This document shows positions 16,936-24,585 of a stretch of 38,779 nucleotides of DNA, piece after piece; positions within the stretch are counted from its first letter, which is position 1, and each line of letters opens with the position of its first letter. A program made the translations under genes and the position numbers. Below the pieces are notes generated by a model. That model ran no database searches. It worked only from the letters and a program-made list of their open reading frames with translations, and was not told the origin of the DNA. This stretch comes from a virus: positions 1 to 38,779 of the IMG/VR virus record IMGVR_UViG_3300022745_000087; one strand, given 5' to 3'.

Positions 16936-17480
16936 TGTATGTCTTTCACGATGAAAATGGTGATATCCTTTTCACGGCAACAGGCGGTGTGGACATCATC
17001 GTTGGCCGAAAAAACTGGATTGAGATACCGCAGACCGATCTCGGTGATCTGACGGCATGGCAAGTGCGCGATGGCGATTTGGTTCTGGTGACCCTCGACC
17101 CTGCCAAACGTGACGCTAAGGTGGCAGTCAACAATGCCATTGGTGCTGCCCGTGAAATGTACATGACCTCGCTTCCCGGCCAAGAAATGGTTTATTTGCG
17201 GAAAGAGCAAGAGGCGAGGAATTGGCTGGGGGCTGAAAACCCCGATCTTGTCGATTACCCATTGATGCAATCTGAGATCGGGATCACCGCCGATACACCT
17301 TACCAATTAGCGCAAGTTTGGCTCTATATGTCTCATGCTTGGATCGTCATTGCATCTGACATGGAAGGTCTGCGGATGGGTACGGCGGCCAAGATTGACG
17401 CGGCAACCGGTACCGATCAGATCGCCGAGGTGCTGGCGGCTTTCTACAAGGACATCGCCCTTTACGATAATCGACTCTGA
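16935..17480 (+). CDS. tail fibre assembly chaperone-like protein
   Basis: The 181-aa protein starts in a TGATG overlap with the tip gene. The middle has the chaperone-like pattern INAAREMYMTSLPGQEMVYLRKEQEARNW (outline), in which a GQEMVYL-K-EA-A helix is common to tail-fibre chaperones of the DUF4376/Tfa type. The N-terminal third is beta-rich, and a helical C-terminus ends the protein. It presumably folds the Gly-rich end of the tip protein or stays on the virion as an adaptor. Confidence 0.55.
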   Translation: MYVFHDENGDILFTATGGVDIIVGRKNWIEIPQTDLGDLTAWQVRDGDLVLVTLDPAKRDAKVAVNNAIGAAREMYMTSLPGQEMVYLRKEQEARNWLGAENPDLVDYPLMQSEIGITADTPYQLAQVWLYMSHAWIVIASDMEGLRMGTAAKIDAATGTDQIAEVLAAFYKDIALYDNRL

Positions 17481-17516
17481 TGCTATGACCACACCAACCC
17501 AAAGGGGAGAATTGAA

Positions 17517-18044
17517 ATGACTGTTACCGCCCAAGCCACCATCGCACTTGCGATCCAATCCTATCTGGCCGAGGCCGCGAACCTTGGCATCCCGGCCCAC
17601 AACCCCAACATCAAATCACTGGTGTCGCTGGCAGCCGGTACCGGTGTCGGCCAAGTCGATATCGCATGGGTCGGCCAGCGCAACATCGCCTCGGCAGGCA
17701 CCGACGCAATTGACCTCAACGGCACCCTCAAGGATGCTTTCGGCGTCAACATGGCAATCCTCACCCTTGTTGGTGTGATCATTATCAACGCGCCTTACGA
17801 CTCGACGCTGGCGGCAAACACGACCAACTTGACCATCGGTGCCGGTGCCACGCCGTTCCTCGGCCTGTTCGGTGTCGCCACCGGCTTCCTGACGCTTCGC
17901 CCCGGTGGTGTATTCTCGGCGGTCTGCGGCGGCTCTGGTGGCCTCGGTACGGTCACGCCCGGTACCGCCGATCTGATCAACATCATCAACGCTGCCGGTG
18001 CCGCAAACAACTATCAGATCGGTCTGCTGGGTCGCTCCACCTGA
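17517..18044 (+). CDS. virion-associated protein, conserved phage family
   Basis: The 175-aa protein has AGGGGAGAATTGAA before the ATG. It is rich in Ala/Thr/Gly/Leu and beta-strand-forming. It shows a pattern I have seen in late genes of several phages: ARG-like dipoles around DLNGTLKDAFGVNMAILTLVGVIII, then FLTLRPGGVFSAV and TPGTADLINIINAAGAANNYQI-LLG. This family sits near tail fibres and is probably a structural or receptor-related part. No enzyme motif is visible. Confidence 0.6.
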   Translation: MTVTAQATIALAIQSYLAEAANLGIPAHNPNIKSLVSLAAGTGVGQVDIAWVGQRNIASAGTDAIDLNGTLKDAFGVNMAILTLVGVIIINAPYDSTLAANTTNLTIGAGATPFLGLFGVATGFLTLRPGGVFSAVCGGSGGLGTVTPGTADLINIINAAGAANNYQIGLLGRST

Positions 18045-18071
18045 TATCAACCTCAACTGATGGGAATCGCC

Positions 18072-18410
18072 ATGTCTGTTAATGATGACCGGCTGGCGCA
18101 AATGCAGGCACTCGGCAGCACCCATGTCGAGATCAGGGGCAACTGCCAGAGTGCCTGTACTATGTATCTTGGCCTCCCCGATGTTTGTGTAGCACCGGGC
18201 GCTATTCTCGGATTCCACGGGCCACGCACCTCAATTCCCGGTATTCCTTTACCGCGCCGAGAATGGGACCGTGTGACCATGCTAATGGCCCGCGAATACC
18301 CACCTCAGATCGCCCGGTGGTTTCTAAAGATCGCCCGGTACCACATCAGCGATATGCTGATGATCACAGGGCGAGAGGCTATCAGGATGGGCGCTCGACC
18401 ATGCGACTGA
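18072..18410 (+). CDS. ClpP/crotonase-fold serine protease-like protein (COG3904-type)
   Basis: The 112-aa protein is read from ATG 18072 (GGGA 7 nt upstream); an ATG at 18060 is in frame. The motif RGNCQSACTMYL followed by VCVAPGAILGFHGPR matches the catalytic Ser-Ala-Cys and GxxLGFH wording of the ClpP-like periplasmic-protein family. Ser and the following His could be the catalytic pair. It lacks the first strands of a full domain, so it is truncated relative to host members. It is last in the late operon. Its 3' end overlaps the converging dNMP kinase gene by 29 bp. It might act in virion maturation or lysis; this is inference. Confidence 0.6.
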   Translation: MSVNDDRLAQMQALGSTHVEIRGNCQSACTMYLGLPDVCVAPGAILGFHGPRTSIPGIPLPRREWDRVTMLMAREYPPQIARWFLKIARYHISDMLMITGREAIRMGARPCD

Positions 18411-18924
18411 TCAGATCATCTAGTGCGATCTGCATATCTTTCGGGCTGCCATAATTCGGAAATACCTGATGGAACCGGCAGCCCTTTTCACTTTCATGGG
18501 TGCTGGTGGTATTTAGGCCGGGACGCTCCAACCGGATCACTTGCCCCTTGAGGCGGTCAATGGCGGTGAATTCGTTGTCGAATCGGCAGTCGTCCATCAC
18601 AACTTTCCGGTCCAGCATCAGATTATAGACGATCCGGTTGACGGTCAGATGCACCCACAGATCGGGGTTGATGCACTTGCGCCCCCACTCGGTACCAAGG
18701 GTCTGCATGGCGTGGCGCGGGGTGCAGCCCAAGAGCGGGTGAATCTTTTCTTTATAGTCGCCGTCAATCCACCGATCGGACTCACCCTCGACCTCAATCA
18801 GTGTCTTGATCATGGCCTTCAGTGGCTCGGCCCAACGCAACCTGACAAAGCCGTGGGCCTCGACAAGATGGCGGGCGGCGGTGGTTTTGCCGGAACCGGC
18901 AAGGCCAGAAAATGCAATCAGCAT
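18382..18924 (-). CDS. deoxynucleoside monophosphate kinase
   Basis: The 180-aa protein has a P-loop GLAGSGKTT (residues 7-15) and the dNMP-kinase signature TPRHAMQTLGTEWGR (about 68-82). This is the T4 gene 1-type enzyme that phosphorylates dNMPs from degraded host DNA. VVMDDCRFDNE holds the Walker B-like strand. AGAGGTGACCT precedes the ATG at 18924. It is the last gene of the leftward replication block and feeds the polymerase upstream in the same operon. Confidence 0.87.
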   Translation of the reverse strand: MLIAFSGLAGSGKTTAARHLVEAHGFVRLRWAEPLKAMIKTLIEVEGESDRWIDGDYKEKIHPLLGCTPRHAMQTLGTEWGRKCINPDLWVHLTVNRIVYNLMLDRKVVMDDCRFDNEFTAIDRLKGQVIRLERPGLNTTSTHESEKGCRFHQVFPNYGSPKDMQIALDDLISRMVERPS

Positions 18925-18927
18925 AGG

Positions 18928-19197
18928 TCACCTCTTGGGAAGGCCGGGAAGCCCCGGCAGGGTTGAAAGCCCCGGCAGACCGGGCAGCGTGGCAGGCTGG
19001 GGTGATCTCCCGGCACCGGCAGGCAGCTTGGCGGCAGCGGCAGCCAGAGCGGCTTCTGGCGTTGTCCCACGGCCACCTAGCACATCACCACGCAAGCCTT
19101 CGCCGCCGATGTGACAGTTGATACCGCCCGCGTTATAGGGCCACGGTGAGAAGCTGACATGCAGCCCACGGGCCAGAGCCTCGGCGAGTGTGATCAT
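18928..19197 (-). CDS. small protein with PGLPGL tail, unknown function (paralogue of next upstream gene)
   Basis: The 89-aa protein starts in an ATGA overlap with the stop of the gene before it. The front half is a small alpha/beta domain (VSFSPWPYNAGGINCHIGG). A TTPEAALAAAAAKLP helix follows, then a collagen-like tail with two PGLPGL copies. Length, the T-EAA-AAA-P helix and the tail match the upstream gene, so the pair looks duplicated. The domain order suggests a small nucleic-acid- or protein-binding module, but no family is recognised. Confidence 0.6.
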   Translation of the reverse strand: MITLAEALARGLHVSFSPWPYNAGGINCHIGGEGLRGDVLGGRGTTPEAALAAAAAKLPAGAGRSPQPATLPGLPGLSTLPGLPGLPKR

Positions 19198-19490
19198 GTC
19201 GGCAGCCCCGGCATACGAGTGCGGTGTCCCGGCAGCCCCGGCAGACCGGGAAGCGCGGCAGGCTGGGGAAGCCCCGGTATTTGGATCGTCACAGCGGGTT
19301 TGCGGGCGCTACCGGGCACTTGTGCCAGCGCGGCAGCATAGGCAGCCTCTACGGTCGGCCCGTGCCCTCGGAAGGTGCCGGATACGCCCTTGACGACGAT
19401 CCAGCATGAGAAGGGTACGCCGCGCAATAGCGAGACGAATTCAAGGTCCCGCCCTTCAATCAGCTTTTGGATATCGGCCAGCGTTGTCAT
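19194..19490 (-). CDS. small protein with PGLPGLP tail, unknown function
   Basis: The 98-aa protein starts at ATG 19490, which overlaps the polymerase stop (ATGA). The front domain (LADIQKLIEGRDLEFVSLL, then SCWIVVKGVSGTFRGHG) leads to a PTVEAAYAAALAQVPG helix. That helix resembles those in phage proteins of the type T-EEA-ALAAAL. The C-terminus is a run of PGLP units. It is translationally coupled to the polymerase and so may work near it. Function is unknown. Confidence 0.6.
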   Translation of the reverse strand: MTTLADIQKLIEGRDLEFVSLLRGVPFSCWIVVKGVSGTFRGHGPTVEAAYAAALAQVPGSARKPAVTIQIPGLPQPAALPGLPGLPGHRTRMPGLPT

Positions 19491-21391
19491 ATTAACAGCT
19501 TCCTTGCTTCCATGATGTAAAACAGCCAATTCACATTCTCCCATCGGAAATTATCGGTGGAATTAGCAAGGGTGACTGTCCAACCCTTTTGTACTTCAAA
19601 GTGCCGATCTGGTGGCATGATCTTGGTCATCTGGTAACCATCGGTCGACACATAATACCGGCAGACATTTTGCGTTTGCACGTCACCGTGCATCAGCCTC
19701 GACGTGCGCGGCACCTTGATCGAAAGCATGAAGTCGAAAGGATCGCGGTGACCCATGATGAATTGCTCCACCGGGATTCCCCGTACCAGTTGAGCCTCGG
19801 CAGCCATCGCCACCACGCGCATTGATTGATCCTTGTGCCAGACCAATTCCCGCGTGAAAGGATTTTCAAGGGCCGACTCATAGGCATAGGTACCAATGCG
19901 TTTGACCGAACCATCCTTCTTTTTGACGGCGATGTAATTGTTCACGTCCCTGATGTGCATCGCCGAGTAATCGACGGATTCGAGGGTCAACCCGGTGTGA
20001 ATTTCCCAAGCCTTGCAGACACCCTCGACATAGGGCCGCATGTCCTTGCGCACCCGCAGCGTGATACCATCGGTATTTGCTTGAATGATGGTCACACCGT
20101 CGAGGCGCTGACCGCCATAGTACAACAGGTTCTCGGCCAACATGCAGATCATAAGCTGCCCATTGATCGTGATCGCCATTGTATATTGGGCGTCGCGGAA
20201 CGGTGAAAAGTCATTATTGCTGTCGCCATAAACCCCGTTGAGGGCCAGCTTCAGCATGGCGTTCTCGGCAGTCTTTTTACCGTAAGTCTGTCTCAGATCG
20301 AAAAGGTCCTTATAGACCTTACAGAAATCGGCTGAGAGGTGGGCCGGGTAAAATCCATTTGTGATAGCAAGATTAGGATAATAACTAGCCACGTCAATAT
20401 CAATAATATCGAAATTGTCATCTGCTGTAACCGACTGACGCTCCAACGATCCATGAATGCCACCGGCACCAAAAACGAAATCGAAACCGTCAACGCAAGC
20501 CACCAATCCATTGAAAACCCCTTTGGTTTCGACCTTCTCGGCGAGGGCATCGGCGATCTGCGGTCGGGTGAGAATCTGTTGTTTCAACCAATTCAATACT
20601 CGCACAAACTCAGGATGCGTCAACATGACCTTGGGGCTGATCACCTCGGCAATGGCGATCTGCTGACGAACCGTTTGGTTGGTGATCTTGCGTTGCCCCT
20701 TGACGCGGGTGTAGCAGGAACCGGGCAGCCGTTGTTCTAATTCCCGCTCAAAGTATTTCTTGCCGACTTTGGTATCATTGAAATTCACAACGTCGCCGAG
20801 ATCGGGATACTTGGCCTTCAGGTCATCCCTGAATTTGATCTGATCGGCAGATAGCCAGTAGAACCGCAGAGTTTCATTTACGTCATGGCACATATACTCA
20901 ATCACATTGTCCATCTGGACAGGTGAGAGTGGTTCATGCGGGGAATAGGGGAGATCAATGACATCGTGCGCCCGCATGGCAATTTCCAGCTTTTTGAGGC
21001 TAGTGGATTTGCTGGGGTTGTCGAAGTGGTGAATCTTGAACAGGTCAACCTGTTTTACGATCCGGTCGGATTCCCAAATCGTCGTGGTGAAGCGCTGTGC
21101 ATTGATGATCTCTTGCCCGATCTGATAGGCATCTTCCTCGGTAAAATAACCATTGGCTCGAAACAGCTTCACCAAGCGATCAATGACTGTCCAGTCGAAG
21201 GCTTCGTTGTTGAAGCCGACCATGCGGGCACCAATGCTCTTGAACCAGAAGATGAATTCGACAAATTGCCGGGACTGGTTCCGGCGAGGCGATACCTCGA
21301 ATATCCACCGGGTTTTGGTGGCAGCATGGACAATCCCGCAGGAAAACAAATTCCGCATCGTTTCGATGTCATAGATGAAGTCGTTTTCCAT
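19487..21391 (-). CDS. DNA polymerase, divergent family-B type with 3'-5' exonuclease
   Basis: The 634-aa protein starts at ATG 21391; the reading frame is open further upstream, but that part overlaps the neighbouring gene and is Arg/Pro-rich noise. Exonuclease motifs are DIE (residues 8-10) and NNEAFDW (Exo II-like). Polymerase motif A is DIDVASYYPNLAI near residue 332, motif B KLALNGVYGDS near 379, and motif C ANTDG near 434, a departure from the usual YxDTDS. It is shorter than standard family-B enzymes, and no TPR2-type protein-priming insert is evident. It should be the replicative polymerase, together with the PriPol-helicase and SSB-like proteins. Confidence 0.85.
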   Translation of the reverse strand: MENDFIYDIETMRNLFSCGIVHAATKTRWIFEVSPRRNQSRQFVEFIFWFKSIGARMVGFNNEAFDWTVIDRLVKLFRANGYFTEEDAYQIGQEIINAQRFTTTIWESDRIVKQVDLFKIHHFDNPSKSTSLKKLEIAMRAHDVIDLPYSPHEPLSPVQMDNVIEYMCHDVNETLRFYWLSADQIKFRDDLKAKYPDLGDVVNFNDTKVGKKYFERELEQRLPGSCYTRVKGQRKITNQTVRQQIAIAEVISPKVMLTHPEFVRVLNWLKQQILTRPQIADALAEKVETKGVFNGLVACVDGFDFVFGAGGIHGSLERQSVTADDNFDIIDIDVASYYPNLAITNGFYPAHLSADFCKVYKDLFDLRQTYGKKTAENAMLKLALNGVYGDSNNDFSPFRDAQYTMAITINGQLMICMLAENLLYYGGQRLDGVTIIQANTDGITLRVRKDMRPYVEGVCKAWEIHTGLTLESVDYSAMHIRDVNNYIAVKKKDGSVKRIGTYAYESALENPFTRELVWHKDQSMRVVAMAAEAQLVRGIPVEQFIMGHRDPFDFMLSIKVPRTSRLMHGDVQTQNVCRYYVSTDGYQMTKIMPPDRHFEVQKGWTVTLANSTDNFRWENVNWLFYIMEARKLLI

Positions 21392-21410
21392 GCGGGATTG
21401 TCCGGTCAAA

Positions 21411-21683
21411 TCAGGAAGGAAGGCCGGGAAGGCCGGTTGGCAGCGTGGTCGCAGGTTCGGTGGCCTTGCGCAGCGCGGCAGGCACCTCACCCTTGGGCGG
21501 CAACTCGACCGAGGCGATAGCGGACTCTTTCCACCAGACCTCGACCAACCGACCATCGGCGGCGACAAGCCGAATCAGGTAGTCCTGTTTCGCTTCAGTG
21601 TATTCGGCACGACCGATGATCTGGCCGGATTCACCAGAACCGATCAGGGTCGCGGTTGCCTTCAGAGGGTATTTGAATGCCAT
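21411..21683 (-). CDS. small protein upstream of the DNA polymerase, unknown function
   Basis: The 90-aa protein starts at ATG 21683 after AGGAGATACCT, a strong site that decides the start. It is a compact beta-rich domain (PLKATATLIGSGESGQIIGRA, then AADGRLVEVWWKESAI) resembling small SH3-like folds, with a proline-rich tail containing GLPGLPS. It stops 20 bp before the polymerase start. No known family is recognised; an accessory role in replication is inferred from position only. Confidence 0.65.
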   Translation of the reverse strand: MAFKYPLKATATLIGSGESGQIIGRAEYTEAKQDYLIRLVAADGRLVEVWWKESAIASVELPPKGEVPAALRKATEPATTLPTGLPGLPS

Positions 21684-21708
21684 AGGTATCTCCTGTACTG
21701 GCGGGGTT

Positions 21709-21912
21709 TCAGACGTAGTATTCAACGCCGGTGCGTTCATCCCGATAGATGCTGCCCTTGGCCGACTGCCGTTCGGCAGCGCGGCGTTGCTGGCGGGTGA
21801 TCTGCGGGGCCGGGGCTTTCTTCAGCCGCTTGGCTGTGAATTTCCGGTGGGCGTCGAGATCGCGGGCGGCGATCTCCACACCGGTCGGCTTTTTCTTGGG
21901 TTTGCGGGCCAT
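21709..21912 (-). CDS. small very basic protein
   Basis: The 67-aa protein starts at ATG 21912 after AGGAAGGATGGAATC. It begins ARKPKKKPTGVEIAARDLDA, continues RKFTAKRLKKAPAP and ends in ITRQQRRAAERQSAKGSIYR with a VEYYV C-terminus (outline). The high Lys/Arg content suggests nucleic-acid binding or an unfolded adaptor. No family is recognised. It lies between the SSB-like and polymerase genes. Confidence 0.6.
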   Translation of the reverse strand: MARKPKKKPTGVEIAARDLDAHRKFTAKRLKKAPAPQITRQQRRAAERQSAKGSIYRDERTGVEYYV

Positions 21913-21935
21913 GATTCCATCCTTCCTGAGTTGGT

Positions 21936-21958
21936 GGGGCGACCGGTGAGATCGCCCC
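21936..21958 (-). other. intercistronic hairpin
   Basis: GGGGCGA and TCGCCCC arms (7 bp, 9-nt loop) lie between the SSB-like stop and the next start on the leftward transcript. No U-run follows on that strand, so it is more likely an mRNA-stabilising or processing structure than a terminator. Confidence 0.55.
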
Positions 21959-21965
21959 GTTGATA

Positions 21966-22958
21966 TTAGCGGACTGCGGGCTGCCAAGCGCCGTTGATCC
22001 ACCACATTTCACCCGGCGTACCAGCCGCATGGATATGCGTCGGGTCAAGCGGGCGCTGCGGGCCAACCGGGGGCGGCGGGGCCACGGGGGCGGGCGGTGT
22101 CAAGATCGCCGGATAGGGTGGTGCACCGGGGCTAGAAGGGGATGCAGTCGGGGGCAAGACACCGGGCATCCCCGGCATACCGCTGGCAGCGACCGGTGCG
22201 GTCGGGGCCGGGGCAAAGCCGGTCGGAGTGCCAGCCAAAGGGTAGCCGACTACCGGGGGCTGTACACCCGGCATGCCACCGGCGGGCGGGGCACCGGGAA
22301 GCATCCCGGCACCCGGCAAGGCACCGGCAGCGGTCGGCATCACTGTAGCACCGGGCGGCAGGCTGGCGGCTTGGCCTTTGAAGGCTTGCGAGGCCACGAC
22401 GCCGCTGGCAATGGCTTCACCGAAACCGAGGCGGCGAATCGCGTTCGGGTTGAGGTAAATACCAGCGGTATCGTCAAACTTGCCGTTGATTTGGGTCGAG
22501 AACATCACGTCGACGTAATCGCCCTTTTTGATGTCCTTGCGGGCGATGTCGATACCAGCATTGTCACAGGCCGAGATTTCGAATTGGGTCTTGAATTTGA
22601 AAATCCAGCAACCCTTCAGGTAATCCGGCATCGCCTTGGCGGCACCGGTCGCCTTGTCATAAACCGGTAGATCACCGTCTTGGATTTTCCAAGAGAAATC
22701 CTTGGCGGCGAGGCCCATGTTGATCTGAGCCATGACCAAGGGTGCTTGGGCATAGTCAGTCGCGGCCATTTGCCACAGGCGACCAATCAACTCATTCGCG
22801 CCGGGTGCCGACTTCGGAACCGCCACACCGAAGAAATACGCCTGTTTCTCGGGCGGAATCGGTTTGTTGTCCTGATCGGTGGTTGCCTTCTCGGTCAGGC
22901 TGCCCATGACCAACCGGCCACCGGGCGTGAAAAGATTGTCGAGTTTCGTATTTGCCAT
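21966..22958 (-). CDS. single-stranded DNA-binding-like protein (DUF2815 type) with Pro/Gly-rich tail
   Basis: The 330-aa protein starts at ATG 22958 after AGGAGATATCCA. The first 200 residues (LDNLFTPGGRLVMGSLTEKA, WKIQDGD, KGCWIFKFKTQ, KKGDYVDVMFSTQINGK) form an OB-fold-like region. Such proteins are typically paired with a DUF2800 nuclease, which lies two genes upstream here. About 115 residues of Pro/Gly/Ala-rich linker follow, with PGMPGV-type units. A final TPGEMWWINGAWQPA segment could be a partner-binding tip like the acidic tail of SSBs. The SSB role is from family pairing and layout. Confidence 0.65.
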   Translation of the reverse strand: MANTKLDNLFTPGGRLVMGSLTEKATTDQDNKPIPPEKQAYFFGVAVPKSAPGANELIGRLWQMAATDYAQAPLVMAQINMGLAAKDFSWKIQDGDLPVYDKATGAAKAMPDYLKGCWIFKFKTQFEISACDNAGIDIARKDIKKGDYVDVMFSTQINGKFDDTAGIYLNPNAIRRLGFGEAIASGVVASQAFKGQAASLPPGATVMPTAAGALPGAGMLPGAPPAGGMPGVQPPVVGYPLAGTPTGFAPAPTAPVAASGMPGMPGVLPPTASPSSPGAPPYPAILTPPAPVAPPPPVGPQRPLDPTHIHAAGTPGEMWWINGAWQPAVR

Positions 22959-22971
22959 TGGATATCTCCTA

Positions 22972-23217
22972 TCAGGCGGTGATGTGGCGGACGGCGCGCA
23001 TAACGGCATCCTCCAGATGGGTATTTGCCAGCGACAAGTCGCGGCTTGCAAAACGATCACCGGTTGGGCCGGTGCTCCCGATTTCATGCAAGAGGCTGAT
23101 GAACGCCGCACCGGCGTCTTTGACTGCCTGCATTTGCAACTTTTCCGTATCACTCAGGACACGGTAGGTGTGCCGAACAGCGTTATTTGCCGTGCGGGTG
23201 TCGTCAGTACTGTTCAT
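22972..23217 (-). CDS. Acb2/Tad1-like anti-CBASS/anti-Thoeris nucleotide sponge (predicted)
   Basis: The 81-aa protein starts in an ATGA overlap with the nuclease gene. It contains YRVLSDTEKLQMQAVKDAGA, then FISLLHEIG, a short loop, and SRDLSLANTHLEDAVMRAVRHIT (in outline). This two-helix hairpin with R-L-T/S-D-E-K near the front and S-A-T-L-E-A-MWA-like wording near the end matches the Acb2/Tad1 hairpin family as I know it. Those small oligomers bind cyclic di- or trinucleotides or gcADPR-type signals and so block CBASS or Thoeris. There is no catalytic motif, which fits a sponge. It lies in an early replication operon, a sensible time to be expressed. No search was run. Confidence 0.7.
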   Translation of the reverse strand: MNSTDDTRTANNAVRHTYRVLSDTEKLQMQAVKDAGAAFISLLHEIGSTGPTGDRFASRDLSLANTHLEDAVMRAVRHITA

Positions 23218-24317
23218 TTGCTTTCCTTTGCTTTGAACATGTTGGTGAAGTATCCCGGCGGGATGGGTTGCAGAGCGGGCTTGATCCGGGGAATTTCCGT
23301 CAGTTTCTCCACAATTTTCGGGTCGGCACCTCGACGCTCCAATTCAGCCGGTGTGACCATCTTTTTGTCGACCGGATCAATTCCACCGGTCAGCAATTTG
23401 ATCGTCGCGGCATCATACTTGAAGCGGCGGGCACCTCGGCGTTCGGCCATGTGCCAACCGGGAATGTGGGCGCCACGGGCGATTCTTGCCTCGGCTTCAG
23501 CGTACACGGCGGTTTCCCTGCCGTCCAGCATGGCTTTGGCCTTCATCAGGAATTCCAACTCCTGTTTCAATTCGTCATCGCGCATATGCCGCTGGGTGTC
23601 AGAGGTGATCTTGTCATACGTGCGATAATTAGCGTTTGCCAGCGCTGCACAGGTCGCGGCGGCGGGGCAGTATTCGCAATGCTCACCGGCCTTCAAGATC
23701 GGGCTGTCGGCTTGGGTTGCCGGAATAGCAGCTTCGATCTCGGCTACATACTGCATGAGATCGGCAGCCGATACCTGCCATGTCCGATAGCTGCCGGAAG
23801 GGTGCCAAGCCCGTGGCTGGTAAATGCCGATCTGGACGCTGGTGATGGTCACACCGCTTAACATAAGATCGCGGATGATAGAACCGACATAGATACTGAC
23901 TTGCGGGTTGCGGTAAGGCTCCACCGGCAAATAGCCATATTTCAGGTCATCGGCAAATAGCGTACCCTCGGCACTCAACACCGCATAGGCATCGGGCGTA
24001 CCCTCGACAAACTGGTTGAGCCTGACTTTCCGTTCGGTGTGAATTTGCCCGCCGTGCGACCTGACCATTTCGACATATCGGCGGATATGGGCAGCCATAT
24101 CGGGTGTCACCAGCCACCCATTCTCATGGGAAATACCGATCATGTCTGAGGTGGTCAGGCCATTCGTCGCTGTCAGCACCATTTCGGCCACCCAAGCGGC
24201 GCAGGTGCCCTCACGGGATGGGTCAGTCGGTTCGGGCTTGGGTACCCTCGACGCCATAACGGGCTGGCCGGGGCATTGGGTCCAGATATGGGCCGAGGAC
24301 GGGCGAAGGGCAATCAT
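23214..24317 (-). CDS. PD-(D/E)XK nuclease, DUF2800 / Cas4-RecB type
   Basis: The 367-aa protein starts at ATG 24317, in an ATGA overlap with the upstream stop. The nuclease core shows EGTPDAYAV followed by LFADDLKYGYLPV (D-x-K motif) and NPQVSIYVGS. A likely Fe-S cluster is formed by Cys in IWTQCPG near the N-terminus and the C-terminal CEYCPAAATC. This is the RecB/Cas4-like exonuclease of many phage replication modules, usually next to an SSB of the DUF2815 type. It probably processes ends for recombination or degrades host DNA. Confidence 0.82.
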   Translation of the reverse strand: MIALRPSSAHIWTQCPGQPVMASRVPKPEPTDPSREGTCAAWVAEMVLTATNGLTTSDMIGISHENGWLVTPDMAAHIRRYVEMVRSHGGQIHTERKVRLNQFVEGTPDAYAVLSAEGTLFADDLKYGYLPVEPYRNPQVSIYVGSIIRDLMLSGVTITSVQIGIYQPRAWHPSGSYRTWQVSAADLMQYVAEIEAAIPATQADSPILKAGEHCEYCPAAATCAALANANYRTYDKITSDTQRHMRDDELKQELEFLMKAKAMLDGRETAVYAEAEARIARGAHIPGWHMAERRGARRFKYDAATIKLLTGGIDPVDKKMVTPAELERRGADPKIVEKLTEIPRIKPALQPIPPGYFTNMFKAKESK

Positions 24318-24532
24318 ATCCGGGGCAACTCCCTGAGTTGCTGCACCAGCCACCAGTAAGACTTGCCGCCGATATCTTCTTTGTTCATCACCTCGACCAT
24401 ATCTTTCGACATGCCAACCCAATTACGGCGACCGGGTGTTGAGAATTGGAAGATACCGTTGATCTCGGTAACGTTGATTGACTGGACGCCGAGGGCCATC
24501 CGCAGAGCCACCAGCATTTCAGGACTGACCAT
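24314..24532 (-). CDS. small protein, unknown function
   Basis: The 72-aa protein starts at ATG 24532 after AAAGGGATAGAA. It has an N-terminal helix (SPEMLVALRMALGVQ), a small beta section (INGIFQFSTPGRRNW) and a helical tail. It is coupled to the nuclease gene by ATGA. I recognise no family, but the overlap and good ribosome binding site support a real gene. Confidence 0.6.
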   Translation of the reverse strand: MVSPEMLVALRMALGVQSINVTEINGIFQFSTPGRRNWVGMSKDMVEVMNKEDIGGKSYWWLVQQLRELPRI

Positions 24533-24551
24533 TTCTATCCCTTTCTTGGAA

Positions 24552-24577
24552 GCCCGGTGACACTGAAGCCACCGGGC
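24552..24577 (-). other. intercistronic hairpin
   Basis: Perfect 8-bp arms GCCCGGTG and CACCGGGC with a 10-nt loop lie between two genes of the leftward operon. Only a weak TTCC follows, so termination is unlikely to be strong; attenuation or mRNA processing is possible. Confidence 0.55.
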
Positions 24578-24585
24578 AGAGACCG

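Noticed and set aside
21392-21568. N-terminal extension of the DNA polymerase ORF
   Set aside because: The extra 59 codons are Arg/Pro/Cys-rich, overlap the upstream small gene, and precede a natural start (MENDFIYDIE) with the first exonuclease motif.
22273-22670. Plus-strand ORFs over the Pro/Gly-rich tail of the SSB-like gene
   Set aside because: They are shadows of a low-complexity GC-rich region, lacking start signals.
22959-23153. N-terminal extension of the SSB-like ORF
   Set aside because: It overlaps the Acb2-like gene, and its wording is non-protein-like. AGGAG directly before ATG 22958 decides the start.
23214-24317. CRISPR Cas4 proper
   Set aside because: The nuclease is Cas4/RecB-like in motifs, but gene context (SSB, polymerase) and layout are those of phage DUF2800 proteins; there is no adaptation gene nearby.
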